64,000 nucleotides of DNA, from the NCBI GenBank assembly GCA_025766275.1, contig JAFKAC010000037.1:186001-250000 (forward strand), read 5' to 3'. The notes beneath the pieces are model-generated. The model was not told where the DNA came from. It saw nothing but the letters and a program-made list of their open reading frames with translations, and did no database searches. Below, one piece after another: positions 9,795 through 20,304 of this stretch (its first letter is position 1; every line of letters starts with the position of its first letter). Both the position numbers and the translations under genes were made by a program. Source of the stretch: Lactarius indigo. Taxonomy: Eukaryota; Basidiomycota; Agaricomycetes; Russulales; Russulaceae.

Positions 9795-12700
9795 CTAATC
9801 TGCCACCGATTCCTGTCTCATCCGTTCTGCTTCGTCCTCCATTCTGGCCAATATGTTAGCACGCTCCAGTCGGTAGAGACTGTCCTTTTTGTCCGCAATC
9901 ACCATCTCTCTCTCCATCTGCAACTGCCGAATTCGTTTCTCCAGTTGGTCTTCGGCAAAGGCAAACTGCCAGAATCGACGCAGTTCTTGGATAAGGGTGA
10001 CATCCCCGATGCGCATGAGTAGCAGGTCTGTGGGGTGTCGATCGCAGAGCATGAAATACTCCTCATGTGGGATGAACGCGCGGTTGTCTTTAGGGAGATG
10101 AGGAGTGGCGTAAAGAGGTTTACCGTAGATGAAACCGGACCCTGGAGCTAGTCCGAGTACGAAGGGGTCTCCTCCGCGGATAACCTGTACGTGTGAAGCT
10201 TGTATCGTTGGTCCGTTGGGGAGTTTGATCGGGAACGGAATGTAATCGGGTCCTCGATTGACCCGGAACCCTTCAGGGACGACGGCCCTGGTTGCTGGGT
10301 CTCGCTCCCCCATTGGTGTATAACGAGCCGCTTGTGCCACGGCGACTCGTCCTCTGTGTAGAGGCCCCCCCGCTGCGTCGACGAGGTAGGGAGTGGCGGC
10401 TGGATCTTCAGGGTAGAATTCATGATTAAGGAATGCGTGCCTGATGGGGTAGTGGTCTCCAAGCTCGTCTTCATCCTCATCTTCGTCCAGTACTCTCTCC
10501 GCTCCTTCATCATTCGGCATTGGCAGGCGGCGATATGCAGTTGCTCCCGCTGCCACCGCGCCGCTGTCTCCTTCCATTCTTGTTCGTACTTCTGCATGGC
10601 GTTGGGCGGCTTCACTGCGCGGGACAGCTGCTTGAAGCCGAAAGAGCTCGTCTTCTGTGAGGAAGACTTCGGGCTCACCGGTGTTGGGGTTAGTGAGGGC
10701 GTACATTGGCTGCAGAGGTACTGGTTGAGTTGTTGTTGGATCGTTGTCGAGAGTTCCCTGTATGGGCATAGGGAATCGTTGCAATGTCTGGCGCAGTTCT
10801 TCACTAGTGATAGGGCCGTCTTCCTCATGCTGCACGGAGGCACGGCCTCCAGTGATAGCTCCATTGGCTGTGGTGTCGTGGGAGGAGTCGGGGTCGACAA
10901 GCGTGGTGGAGGAGTCATTGACGATGGTAGAGAGGAGTGCGAGCTGGTCATTGCGTCGAGTAGAGGACATGGAGTGAATGGGAGATGGAGACTCATCATG
11001 ACGCGAAACTGCCCTTATATGTGTTTCTCTGTTGGGGTTGGAATGTTTGAAGTTCCGAACGGCTTCATCGGCAAATACGTCATCCTTATCTACCCACTGA
11101 TTATCGGAGTCCGGATACCCCTTCCATTTCACGAGGTATTGGAGCCGACATCTTCTGCCGAATCGCCGAGAGTCCAGAATCTTCTCGACCTCATATTCTT
11201 CTTCGTTATCGACCAAATCAGGTGGTGGTCGCTGATAGTTTGGTCCGTGCGTGGGTGTCTCGCAATAAGGCGTGAGAAGATCTATGTGGAAGACATCATG
11301 GATGCTCCACTGTGTGGGAAGTTCGAGGCGATAATTGACAGGAGACATCACCTGAATGACTTTAAATGGTCCGTGGCGTTTTGCGGCTAGTTTCGCGGTT
11401 GGTTGGTGGGTGCATAAGTGGCGTCCTTCTAGCCACACGAGGTCTCCTTCTTTGAACCGGGGCGTATCTTTGTGTCTGACCCATGACTTTTGCGCCCGAA
11501 GCATACAGGAGAAGGCGCGTTGTCGTGCCTGTTTGAACTGATCTAGCCTCAGCGCCACCTGTGGGATAGGAGAAGGCCTATCGGTCCAATCAGCGCGAGG
11601 GTTGAACCCTGATAAGAGGAAAAAGGGGGACTCTCATGTGGTTTCGTTAGGCCAGTTGTTATGCGTGAATTCTGCCATTGGTAGATAACGGACCCAGTCA
11701 TCCTGTCGTTCATTTACCCAGAAGCGGAGGTATTGTTCCAGCCACTGATTTGTTCGTTCTGATTGGCCGTTGGTTCTGGGGTGATAAGCGGTTGAGATAT
11801 TTTGGCTGATGCCAAGGATTTTGCATATCTCTCGCATGAACTTGGATGCGAAGCGAGGGTCTCTATCACTGATAACACGTGAGGGGAGTCCAAACCGTGG
11901 GAAGACATGAGAGACATACAGGGCGGCCGTTCCTTCGGCTGTTATCTCTTCGTTACAGGGGATGAAGATGGCAGCTTTGGTACAGTCGTGATCTGTCACC
12001 GTTAGAATAGAGTCGTAGCCTTGAGAGATAGGAAGTTTTGTGATGAAATCCACTGCGATAGTTTCAAATGGTAGGGCTTCTGGTTTGGGGTAAATGGGTT
12101 GTAGAGGTGCTCTAATGGGACGGTGGTTGACTTTGTGCCGTTGGCATTCTGCGCAACCTTTGACGTAGTCCATGACATCATTTTTCATTTGTGGCCACCA
12201 ATAATGTCGTTCAGTGAGTTGAAGGGTACGTTTGATACCTGGGTGACCATAGACAGGGGAGTCGTGATGTGCGGCGATGATGGTACGCTTGTCATGAATC
12301 CCACCGGTGACTACTCGGCATCCATCCTTATACCACGTTCCTTCGATATCTTTTAGTTTGTGAGCGTTGACCCAAGGTTTTAACTTAGCTGTATCTTGTT
12401 CGTAGATGGGGTGTTCTGGGGTCATTTCTGTGGGTAAGATTTCAGGTCTCCAATGAGGATGTCTCGGCTTTTCCAGTGTGGTGGCGCGTGCAAAGACATT
12501 CTCGGGTAGTACCGTTATTCCTTCGTTATCATTTTCCCCTTGATCGTAATCTGGTCTTCGTGATAGCGCATCCGCGCGTCCATTGGAAGTGCCTTTAATG
12601 TGGTGAATCTCAAAGTCATACTCCGAGAGTTCGAGTACTTCCCTGGTGACGTGTCTGCTGATCTTTTGTGGCGATCTCCAGTATTGGAGGTTGAGATGAT

Positions 12701-13352
12701 CAGAGAATACTTTGATCTTGTGGGGGGAACCCGCTAAGAGGGGTCTCCAGTGACGAAAAGCTTTGACAATTGCTAATAATTTGAGGTCGTAAATGTCGTA
12801 ATTGCGTTCGGCTTCATTGAGAGTGGACAAGTAGTAGCCAATGGGGTGTCGTTTGCCGTCTGCTTTACGCTGGAGGAGAACGGCTCCTGTGGCAAATCCA
12901 GATGCGTCAACTTCTAGCTCGAATTGTTGTGTGAGATCAGGGTGTGCGAGAACGGGTTCACTGGTAACGAGGGTTTTGAGGTCTTGGAATGCCTTCTCCT
13001 CCTCGGTTCCCCAGTGCCATTCGGTATCCTTGCGGGTAAGTTTGTTGAGAGGGCGTGCTTTGGTCGCGAAACCTCGTATGAAAGGACGGTAAAAATTGCA
13101 AAAACCGAGAAAAGAGCGGACATCCTTGACCTTGGTTGGCGTAGGCCAGTCCTTAATGCCGGAAATTTTGACAGGGTCCATGCGTGTCACCCCCTTTTCA
13201 AGGATTACCCCCAGGTAATCCATGCGCAGGGAGTGGAAGAGGCATTTCTCGAGCTTGTAATACAAATCGTGCTCTGCAGACACGCGGAGCACGTCCTTGA
13301 CGGCCTCAACGTGATCTGGTAAAGAATGGTTCAGCCCTGTGGCGATGCCGAT
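9795..13352 (-). pseudogene. Gy3 pol, RT C-terminus to C-terminal extension
   Basis: Continues the RT frame from 36782 (YMDDIG at the junction). It contains the rest of RT (YYKLEKCLF), RNase H (FELEVDASGF), integrase HHCC (CAECQ) and DDE residues (AVDFITKLP, ISDRDPRF, NQWLEQYL), a GPF box, a chromodomain (EEEYEVEKILDSR...YLVKWKGYPDSDNQW) and a ~400-residue tail. The tail shares ASHVQV, YGKPLYA and YRLERANI motifs with Gy4 and is helical near its end. One TGA at 11634-11636 interrupts integrase (NETT*ESPF). Otherwise open, so the element was probably recently active. Confidence 0.92.
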
Positions 13353-14127
13353 TGTAGCGGTATGACTTATCGCGTACAACTAGACCAAGGTGAAGGTAAG
13401 TGAACTGAACTGGTATACACCCAAGCCTAGCGCGGAGACAAGTCACGCACCGAACGTACAGTCACAACGGAGAGTATGCACACTTGAGGTCTTTGTACAA
13501 GACCAAAGGCAAGGTGATCACGCTGTGGCACGCTGAGTGGAGAACCAAGAGGACAAGTTAACATTGGGGAAGTAAGGGAAGTACAAGGGAGATACGCACC
13601 TGAGTGGAGAACCAAGAGGACAAGTTGGTTCCACTCAGGACGCTACATGAGGGTTTATATACACTGCTGTGGCTGAGTTCGAATTACTATAGAACCTTGT
13701 TACTAAAGGTACGTGTAATAGTAATGAGTCAGACGCTGACGCGTCGTGTCTAATAATAGCGTTATCTTATTGTGCTGACTGATGCACAGTCATTAACGCT
13801 GACAGAACAATGACGTGTCCTTATCTATGAGTCACAACCCTATGACAACGTAGTCTAGAACTATCTAGAATGTTCCCTGCTTATCGTCCAATGAGAAACT
13901 ACTATACTAATGAGGAATGTGCCCAAAGGGGTGACATCCAATAAGGAAGTTACTATCCCAGGGTCACGTGCTTGTGGGTGCACATGTTGGCATCACGTGA
14001 CTAACCATCTTATCATATCTAATGATAAGGACTTGGATGTGTTGACACAACGTTGGAGGCTCATATCTTCACCGAATAAATCCATAAAAATACGGAAAAA
14101 TAAGGTAAAAATAGAGCGTCCGTGACA
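13353..14127 (-). repeat. Gy2b 3' LTR
   Basis: 775 bp, TGTAGCGG...CCGTGACA, followed by the complement of the polypurine tract (AAGGAGGGGGGTGA). Preceded by CCGAT. Confidence 0.95.
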
Positions 14128-14139
14128 TCACCCCCCTCC

Positions 14140-14993
14140 TTAAGGGTCGACGTCCGTGTTGGCCAGTGTATCCACATGATGAGCTTGCCAAGGTAAGGAC
14201 GCATATATAAGAGCCGCTATTTTTCTAGGCGCGCCCGGGTTTGAGGAATGGAATTCCTTAACCGCATCAGGGGCGTGTGCTAGATTTTTCGCTGGTTCCC
14301 ATGTGTCCTCACCCTCACCGTATCCTTTCCATCGGACGAGGTACTTAAGAGTATGACCAAAGAGTTTAGAATCTCTAATATGGTCAACTTCATACTCTTC
14401 TTCTCCCTCGACCGTTACTGGGTTGGGTGGTGGAGGTGTAAGCCCATTGACTTCGTTTCCTTTGTAAGGAGAGAGGCGATCTACATGAAATACATCATGG
14501 ATCCGTAATGCAGGGGGTAGTGCAAGCTTATAGTCGACGTCACTTATGACTTTAGTGACTTCAAATGGGCCTAATTGCTTGGGTCCCAATTTGGACGACT
14601 GTTGATGTATCTTTATCTGCTTAGCTTGCAACCAGACTTTATCCCCGACGTTAAAGGAGTATGGCTTAGTCCTTTGTTCAACGTCTGTCTGCATTCGCCT
14701 TTTACTTAGGCGTAGAGCGGCCTCTGCATCCTTACGAGCGGAAACTAAGTGCTGAAGGCGCTTGTCGAGCAGTGGAATACCCGTGGGTCTACCAGCAGGA
14801 ATGGTGAAGTCAGGCGTGAAGCCGTATAGTAGCTCAAAGGGTGTATGACCCGTAGCTGAGTTGAGTCTACTATTGACTACGAATTCTGCTGTAGGAAGCA
14901 GGTCTGCCCAGTCATCCTGTCTCTTGCTAATGAACATGCGCAAGTATATTTCAATTTCCTGATTTTTGCGCTCAACCTGTCCATTAGCTTGAG
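14140..14993 (-). CDS. Gy2b pol, integrase C-terminus and chromodomain
   Basis: Open frame continuing the integrase after YHPQ at the Gy4a junction: NGQVE motif, QDDWADLLPTAEF, the GPFEVTKVISDVDYKLALP box, then a chromodomain (EEEYEVDHIRDSK, YLVRWKGYGEGEDTWEP) retaining the aromatic residues typical of an H3K9-methyl-binding cage, and a ~40-residue tail ending at 14140. Split from the central pol segment by Gy4a, so no full Pol can be made from this copy. Confidence 0.9.
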
Positions 14994-15459
14994 TGTAACG
15001 CCGTCACAGCGTCAGCTCGACTTGAGCTCGATAAGGCGACTTGGTGACTTAGCTGATCACGCACTAAGGCGTATGGCACGAAGGCTTCTCCTAGATATTC
15101 GAAGATACTAGTATAATTGCAGCACTCCTACTCAAGTGGAGGCGAAGCGAAGATGTGAGGGCAAGAAAGCGTGGGACAAGAAAGTGACGATTGAAGAAGA
15201 CCAAGATGGCGTATCTTGGTCTTCTGCAGCTACCTTAAATACAAGAAAAGCAGGCTTTCAAGCGCTGCTATGAGTCACCGTATCGTAGCGTCCAACGTAT
15301 CGCGTAAGTACCGCAATCCTAATACTACTACTACTCGTACTAGGATCGAGTCATCCTCAACACCTAACTCCTATCGTAAACTCCGAGTCCGTGACTAATA
15401 TACCTTACAGCCGTAGCCACAACCGGTACAGTAAGGGTCCAAAGAGACGAACCGTGACA
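14994..15459 (-). repeat. Gy4a 3' LTR
   Basis: 466 bp, TGTAACGCCGTCACAGCG...CCGTGACA. No difference from 22225-22690 was seen by eye. Confidence 0.96.
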
Positions 15460-15489
15460 TCACCCCCTTTTTAGCGTGAGACCCCAGAC

Positions 15490-18400
15490 TCACCGAAAGT
15501 CTCGCGCCGCCCATGTAGACTGTTCCTCGCTAATCCTCTCAAATACGTTGGCCCTCTCGAGCCGATAAATGCAGTCCCGCTTGTCGTCCCTCACCGACAG
15601 CCGCATAGCCTGGAGTTGGCGAATGCGGGCTGCAAGCCGCTCTTCCTCGTACGCGGCCGCCCGGTAGCGTGTCACCTCCGCCGTCAGGGACTCGTCCCCA
15701 ATGCGGTTCAGTGCCTGGTCCGTGATCTTGTCCGAGGCGAGGATGACCAAGTCCTCGTGGGCGATGAAGGCGCGTCCCGCAGCCGATAGCATCGGGTGAG
15801 CGTAGAGGGGTTTGCCGTAGAGGTGGGGGGAACCGGGAATGAGACCGAGCACAAAGGGGTTCGCACCTCCGACAATCTGTACGTGACTGGCGTTCCTCTC
15901 TACGCCATCGGGCCCGGTGATGGGGAAGTGAATGTAATGGGGCTGTCGATTCGCCCGGAACCCTTCAGGCGCAAGGACCTGCGCGGGGTCGTCGTCGTGC
16001 GTAATGGGGGTGTGAAGTGCGACGCCGGGCAGTCGCACACGTCCTCGAGACATGGCGGTTCCGTCGGTGTGAACGAGCCATGGGGTGATTCGGGGATTAG
16101 TAGGGTGGCTGTGCGTTCGAAGGAGGGGATGTCTGACCGGGTAGTAATCTTCGTCGTCAGCGTGAGCTTCGTCAGTAGGGAGCGCTGCCTGCGCTGCCGC
16201 AACTCGCTCAATCTCTTCTGCGCTAAGCGTAGTTGTTCGTCGGTCCACTCCTTCGCCACCCTCCGCCAGTCCTCCGCTGCTTCTAACTCCTGTTGGGTCT
16301 TCGAGGGGACGGTCGGCAGGGAGAATTCCCCTCGTGCCGATGAGGTCGTCACCTGGGGGGATGATGGCGACGGGTTCCCGATTGCCGTTGTCGTCTCGGA
16401 AGATGTGAGGGACGGCAGGCTGCTGCTCGTCGTCGGGCTGGTGAGTCGGGTCGGGGAACCTCTGTAGGACATTAGCCCATTCTTGAGCGGTGATATGCCC
16501 CGCTCGCATGTTTGTAGGTGTGTACGGAGTGAGCTGGACCTGTGGAACCACGGTTTCTTCGTCGTTTTCGATGAGGTTGGCGGCGTCTTGTGCGACTTGG
16601 TCGAGGAGGATCGCCGTGGTGACATGTCTGAGAGGAGAGGTGGGCATAGACGTAGAGGTGGAACGAAGGTAGGAGTGATACTCTCCCCTACACTCCTCAT
16701 CCTCGCTTTTAAGTCTTTGTACGGCCGTTCGGGCCGCTTGATACGCCTCTATCGCTTCCGGAGCGAAAACGTCGTCCTTATCGACCCACTGATTCTCCGA
16801 GTCAGGGTACCCCTTCCATTTGATGAGATATTGGAGTTTCTTGCGGCGGCCGAAATGCCGTGAGTCCAGAATGGCCTCGACTTCGTATTCTTCCTCCCCT
16901 TGCACAAGATCCGGTGGCGGTCGAGGGAAATTTTCGCCATGCATGGTCGTGCTTTTGTACGGCGTGAGAAGATCTATGTGAAACACCGGGTGGATGCTCC
17001 ACTGTGTGGGAAGTTCGAGGCGATAATTGTATGGGGACATCACCTGGACTATCTTAAAAGGGCCGTGGCGTCGCGCCGCAAGTTTTGCTGTAGGCTGGTT
17101 GGTTCGAAGGTGTTTTCCTTCTAACCACACTTGGTCTCCGATTTGATATTTCGGAGTATCTCGGTGTTTCACCCAGCTGTCCTGCGCCTTCTTGATAAGG
17201 GTCTGGGCCAACTGTCGTGCTTCCTTAAGTTGCGTAAGCCGGGTGATGACGTTTGGAATGGGAGAGGGCTTATCCGTCCAATCGGCAGTCGGGTTGTAAC
17301 CCATGAGGAGCATGAACGGAGATTGTTTTGTATGTTCATGGGGCCAGTTGTTGTGAGCGAATTCTGCTATAGGGAGATAAGTTGCCCAGTTATCTTGCCG
17401 CTCGTTAGCCCAGAACCGCAGGTATTGTTCCAGCCACTGATTGGTCCGCTCCGATTGTCCGTCTGTCCGTGGGTGGTACGCTGTTGAAATATTTTGTGTG
17501 ATGCCTAGGATTCGGCATACTTCTTTGGTGAACTTGGACGTAAACCGAGGGTCCCGATCACTGATGATTTTGCGCGGTAATCCAAACCGTTTAAAGACGT
17601 GACTGACGTACAGGATAGCGGTCTCTTCCGCCGTAATCTCTTCGTTGCATGGGATGAATATTGACGCCTTGCTGCAGTCGTGGTCCGTGATGGTGAGGAT
17701 GCTGTCGTAGGACTGAGACGCTGGTAGTTTTGTAATGAAATCCAACGCGATAGTGTGAAAGGGAGTGTCTGTTATAGTGGTGATTGGATGTAGTGGCGCG
17801 CGAGTCGGCCTTGTATTGACTTTGTTTCGTTGGCAGTCAGCGCACCCTACCACATACTCGTATACATCCCGTCGGAGACGCGGCCACCAATAATGTCGCT
17901 CGACGATCCGCTGCGTCCTGCTGATGCCAGGGTGTCCATGAGCGGGTAGGTCGTGATGGTCGTGTATTATGGCGCGGTATGCGGTCATGGGTCCGGTGAC
18001 TACCAACCTCCCGTCCTTATACCATTCTCCTTCGATTTGCTTCAACTGGTGGGCATCGACCCACGTTTTGATGGTGGTTGGATCCTGGATCCGTCTCGGT
18101 TGTTGCAGCAGTGGATGTGTTTCCGAGGCGCGCGCGGCATTAGCGGCTCGTACAAAAATTTCTGGAGGTAGGACGATCACACCTCGGTTATCGTCTTCTC
18201 CCTGGTTGTAGTCCGGTCGTCGGGACAGGGCATCCGCCCTGCCGTTGTTCTTCCCTTTAATATGATGGATTTCGAAGTCGTATTCCATCAACTCTAGCAC
18301 TTCTCGAGCGACTCTTCTACTGATCTTTTGCGGGGTTTTCCAGTATTGGAGGTTGAGGTGGTCGGAGAATATCTTGATTTTGTGTGGGGATCCCGCGAGT

Positions 18401-20304
18401 AGGGGTCTCCAATGCCGGAGTGCCTTGACGATGGCGAGGAGTTCCAGATCATAGATGTCATAATTTCGCTCGGCTTCGTTGAGCGTTGCCGAGTAGTATC
18501 CTATGGGGTGCTTGCGACCGTCATTTTTCTTTTGCAGGAGTACCGCACCTACCGCGAATCCCGACGCGTCGACTTCTAGTTCGAACTGTTCTTGCAAATT
18601 GGGGTGCGCCAGCACGGGTTCCTCGGTTACGAGGCGTTTGAGGGTTCTGAATGCGCGGTCTTCGTCATCTCCCCACTTCCATTCAGCATCCTTCCTCGTC
18701 AACCGGTTGAGTGGTCGTGCGTGAGTTGCGAAACCTCGGATGAAAAGGCGGTAAAAGTTACAGAACCCCAAAAATGATCGTACGTCCCTAACTTTGGTTG
18801 GCGTTGGCCAGTCCTTGATACCGCGAACTTTTACTGGGTCCATACGTGTTACCCCCTTCTCAAGGATTACCCCCAGGTAATCCATCCGAGGTTGGTGGAA
18901 TAGGCATTTTTCGAGTTTAAAGTAGAGGTCGTGGTCTTGGGCGACGCGAAGAACATCCGTGACCGCTGCAACATGGTCTGCGGAAGTGGAGCCTTCGCGT
19001 GTGGCGATGCCGATGTCGTCCATGTAAACCCGAATAACCGTGCCCCGAAGCTCATGCTTGGCGATGGTGTCACGGTAGATATGGTTCATCATGGTTTGGA
19101 ACGTTGCCGGCGAGTTGGTGAGCCCGAAGAACATTACCGTTGGTTCGAAGAGTCCGAATTTGGTTTTGAACGCGGCCTTCTCCTGATCGCCGTCGCGTAT
19201 GCGGATATTGTTGTACCCCCAGCGAATGTCGAGTTTGGTATAAATATAGGCGTTGCTGAGGTCGTAAATGAGGTCTTGGATCAAAGGGAGTGGATATTGG
19301 TTGCGTATAGTGTGCGAGTTGATAACGCGATAGTCCTGCACAGGGCGTAGCTTTCCATCCTTCTTTTTAACGAAGAAGAATGACGATGCGTACGGGGAAA
19401 TTGAAGGGCGAAGATACCCTTGTCGAAGCTTTTCGTCCAGGAACTCTCTGAGTTTCCCTTCCTCCTCCTGTGTTAGTGGGTATATCTTGCAATCAATTGC
19501 GGAGGGTGTGCCGGGCTTAAAGTCGATCGCATGATCCCACGGTCGGGCAGGGGGAAATCGTTGGGACGCTTCTTCACTGAAGAGCTTTTGAAAAGCTTGA
19601 TATACTGCCGGTAGTTCTGTAGGTTTTTCCTCCGTTCTTGCCTGGATGGCTAATTCGGTTGACGTAGTTGCCCGCAGGTACGTATATTCTTCTTCTTTGT
19701 TCATCTCCAGGATGATTTCCTCCTTTTGTTCGTTAGTGAGGGCGGACGCGATGACAGTATGACGGTCCAGACTGTCCTGTGTACTAATTACGATAGGCAT
19801 AACGTCTTCATGTATGACGGCGTCCCGCCAATTGATAGTTGGCTCGTATGTTGCCAGCCAGGGATATCCTAGGACGATTTCTTCGTTGCCGAGATCTGTG
19901 ATGAGAAAGCGCATGGTCCTGTGGTATCCTTTGGCGTATACGTCTAAGTCGGTAAAATGAGTGATGGACCCAGCTTTGTTTTCGGTATTATCTATATTCC
20001 AAATTTTGCGTGGTTGGGTCAGGGGTTGAATTCCTATGCCCATTTTTGCTGCGAAATTGGGATGTATGAAATTGTCGGTGGCCCCGGAATCCACCAATGC
20101 TCTTATGTCGGCCATTCGGTAATTCGTGCGGATCGAGACTGGAATTCGAAGAGAACGAAAGCGCGTCATGATTACAGAATTACAGTTTAAAGCCCTCACC
20201 CAGGCCGATGGGTTCAGGCGCTCCGAAAACCCTCTTTCCCCCACAAGTCCTGCAGTATCAGATCCTTTACTTCGTCTGGTGCGTTTGCGACTCCGGTAAG
20301 CCAT
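15490..20304 (-). CDS. Gy4a Pol polyprotein
   Basis: 1,604 codons open in the -1 frame relative to gag, overlapping it by 91 nt; translation probably enters by frameshifting at 20226-20232 rather than at an ATG. Domains: aspartic protease (LVDSGATDNFI, ~71), reverse transcriptase (VYMDDIGIA, ~427), RNase H (ELEVDASGF, ~578), integrase HHCC (~782-822, CADCQ) and DDE (ALDFITKLP ~853, ISDRDPRF ~914, QWLEQYLRF ~957), a GPF box, and a chromodomain (~1136-1188, EEEYEVEAILDSR, YLIKWKGYPDSENQW) in which the usual WEP is WVD. A further ~410 residues follow: a low-complexity linker, a conserved region (ASHVQIVGG, YGKPLYA) and a terminal coiled-coil-like helix (LTAEVTRYR). Chromodomain Ty3 Pol usually ends near the chromodomain, so this tail is unusual. 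No internal stops. Confidence 0.95.
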   Translation of the reverse strand: MAYRSRKRTRRSKGSDTAGLVGERGFSERLNPSAWVRALNCNSVIMTRFRSLRIPVSIRTNYRMADIRALVDSGATDNFIHPNFAAKMGIGIQPLTQPRKIWNIDNTENKAGSITHFTDLDVYAKGYHRTMRFLITDLGNEEIVLGYPWLATYEPTINWRDAVIHEDVMPIVISTQDSLDRHTVIASALTNEQKEEIILEMNKEEEYTYLRATTSTELAIQARTEEKPTELPAVYQAFQKLFSEEASQRFPPARPWDHAIDFKPGTPSAIDCKIYPLTQEEEGKLREFLDEKLRQGYLRPSISPYASSFFFVKKKDGKLRPVQDYRVINSHTIRNQYPLPLIQDLIYDLSNAYIYTKLDIRWGYNNIRIRDGDQEKAAFKTKFGLFEPTVMFFGLTNSPATFQTMMNHIYRDTIAKHELRGTVIRVYMDDIGIATREGSTSADHVAAVTDVLRVAQDHDLYFKLEKCLFHQPRMDYLGVILEKGVTRMDPVKVRGIKDWPTPTKVRDVRSFLGFCNFYRLFIRGFATHARPLNRLTRKDAEWKWGDDEDRAFRTLKRLVTEEPVLAHPNLQEQFELEVDASGFAVGAVLLQKKNDGRKHPIGYYSATLNEAERNYDIYDLELLAIVKALRHWRPLLAGSPHKIKIFSDHLNLQYWKTPQKISRRVAREVLELMEYDFEIHHIKGKNNGRADALSRRPDYNQGEDDNRGVIVLPPEIFVRAANAARASETHPLLQQPRRIQDPTTIKTWVDAHQLKQIEGEWYKDGRLVVTGPMTAYRAIIHDHHDLPAHGHPGISRTQRIVERHYWWPRLRRDVYEYVVGCADCQRNKVNTRPTRAPLHPITTITDTPFHTIALDFITKLPASQSYDSILTITDHDCSKASIFIPCNEEITAEETAILYVSHVFKRFGLPRKIISDRDPRFTSKFTKEVCRILGITQNISTAYHPRTDGQSERTNQWLEQYLRFWANERQDNWATYLPIAEFAHNNWPHEHTKQSPFMLLMGYNPTADWTDKPSPIPNVITRLTQLKEARQLAQTLIKKAQDSWVKHRDTPKYQIGDQVWLEGKHLRTNQPTAKLAARRHGPFKIVQVMSPYNYRLELPTQWSIHPVFHIDLLTPYKSTTMHGENFPRPPPDLVQGEEEYEVEAILDSRHFGRRKKLQYLIKWKGYPDSENQWVDKDDVFAPEAIEAYQAARTAVQRLKSEDEECRGEYHSYLRSTSTSMPTSPLRHVTTAILLDQVAQDAANLIENDEETVVPQVQLTPYTPTNMRAGHITAQEWANVLQRFPDPTHQPDDEQQPAVPHIFRDDNGNREPVAIIPPGDDLIGTRGILPADRPLEDPTGVRSSGGLAEGGEGVDRRTTTLSAEEIERVAAAQAALPTDEAHADDEDYYPVRHPLLRTHSHPTNPRITPWLVHTDGTAMSRGRVRLPGVALHTPITHDDDPAQVLAPEGFRANRQPHYIHFPITGPDGVERNASHVQIVGGANPFVLGLIPGSPHLYGKPLYAHPMLSAAGRAFIAHEDLVILASDKITDQALNRIGDESLTAEVTRYRAAAYEEERLAARIRQLQAMRLSVRDDKRDCIYRLERANVFERISEEQSTWAARDFR

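Noticed and set aside
10148..11390. Overlapping ORFs over the Gy3 tail on both strands
   Set aside because: The Pol tail frame has clear motifs shared with Gy4; the others do not.
15796..16467. Long antisense ORFs over the Gy4 Pol tail (also 15900-16700 in another frame, and 31254-32158 in Gy4b)
   Set aside because: They mirror a GC-rich coding strand in Pol and have low-complexity composition; shadows of the real gene.
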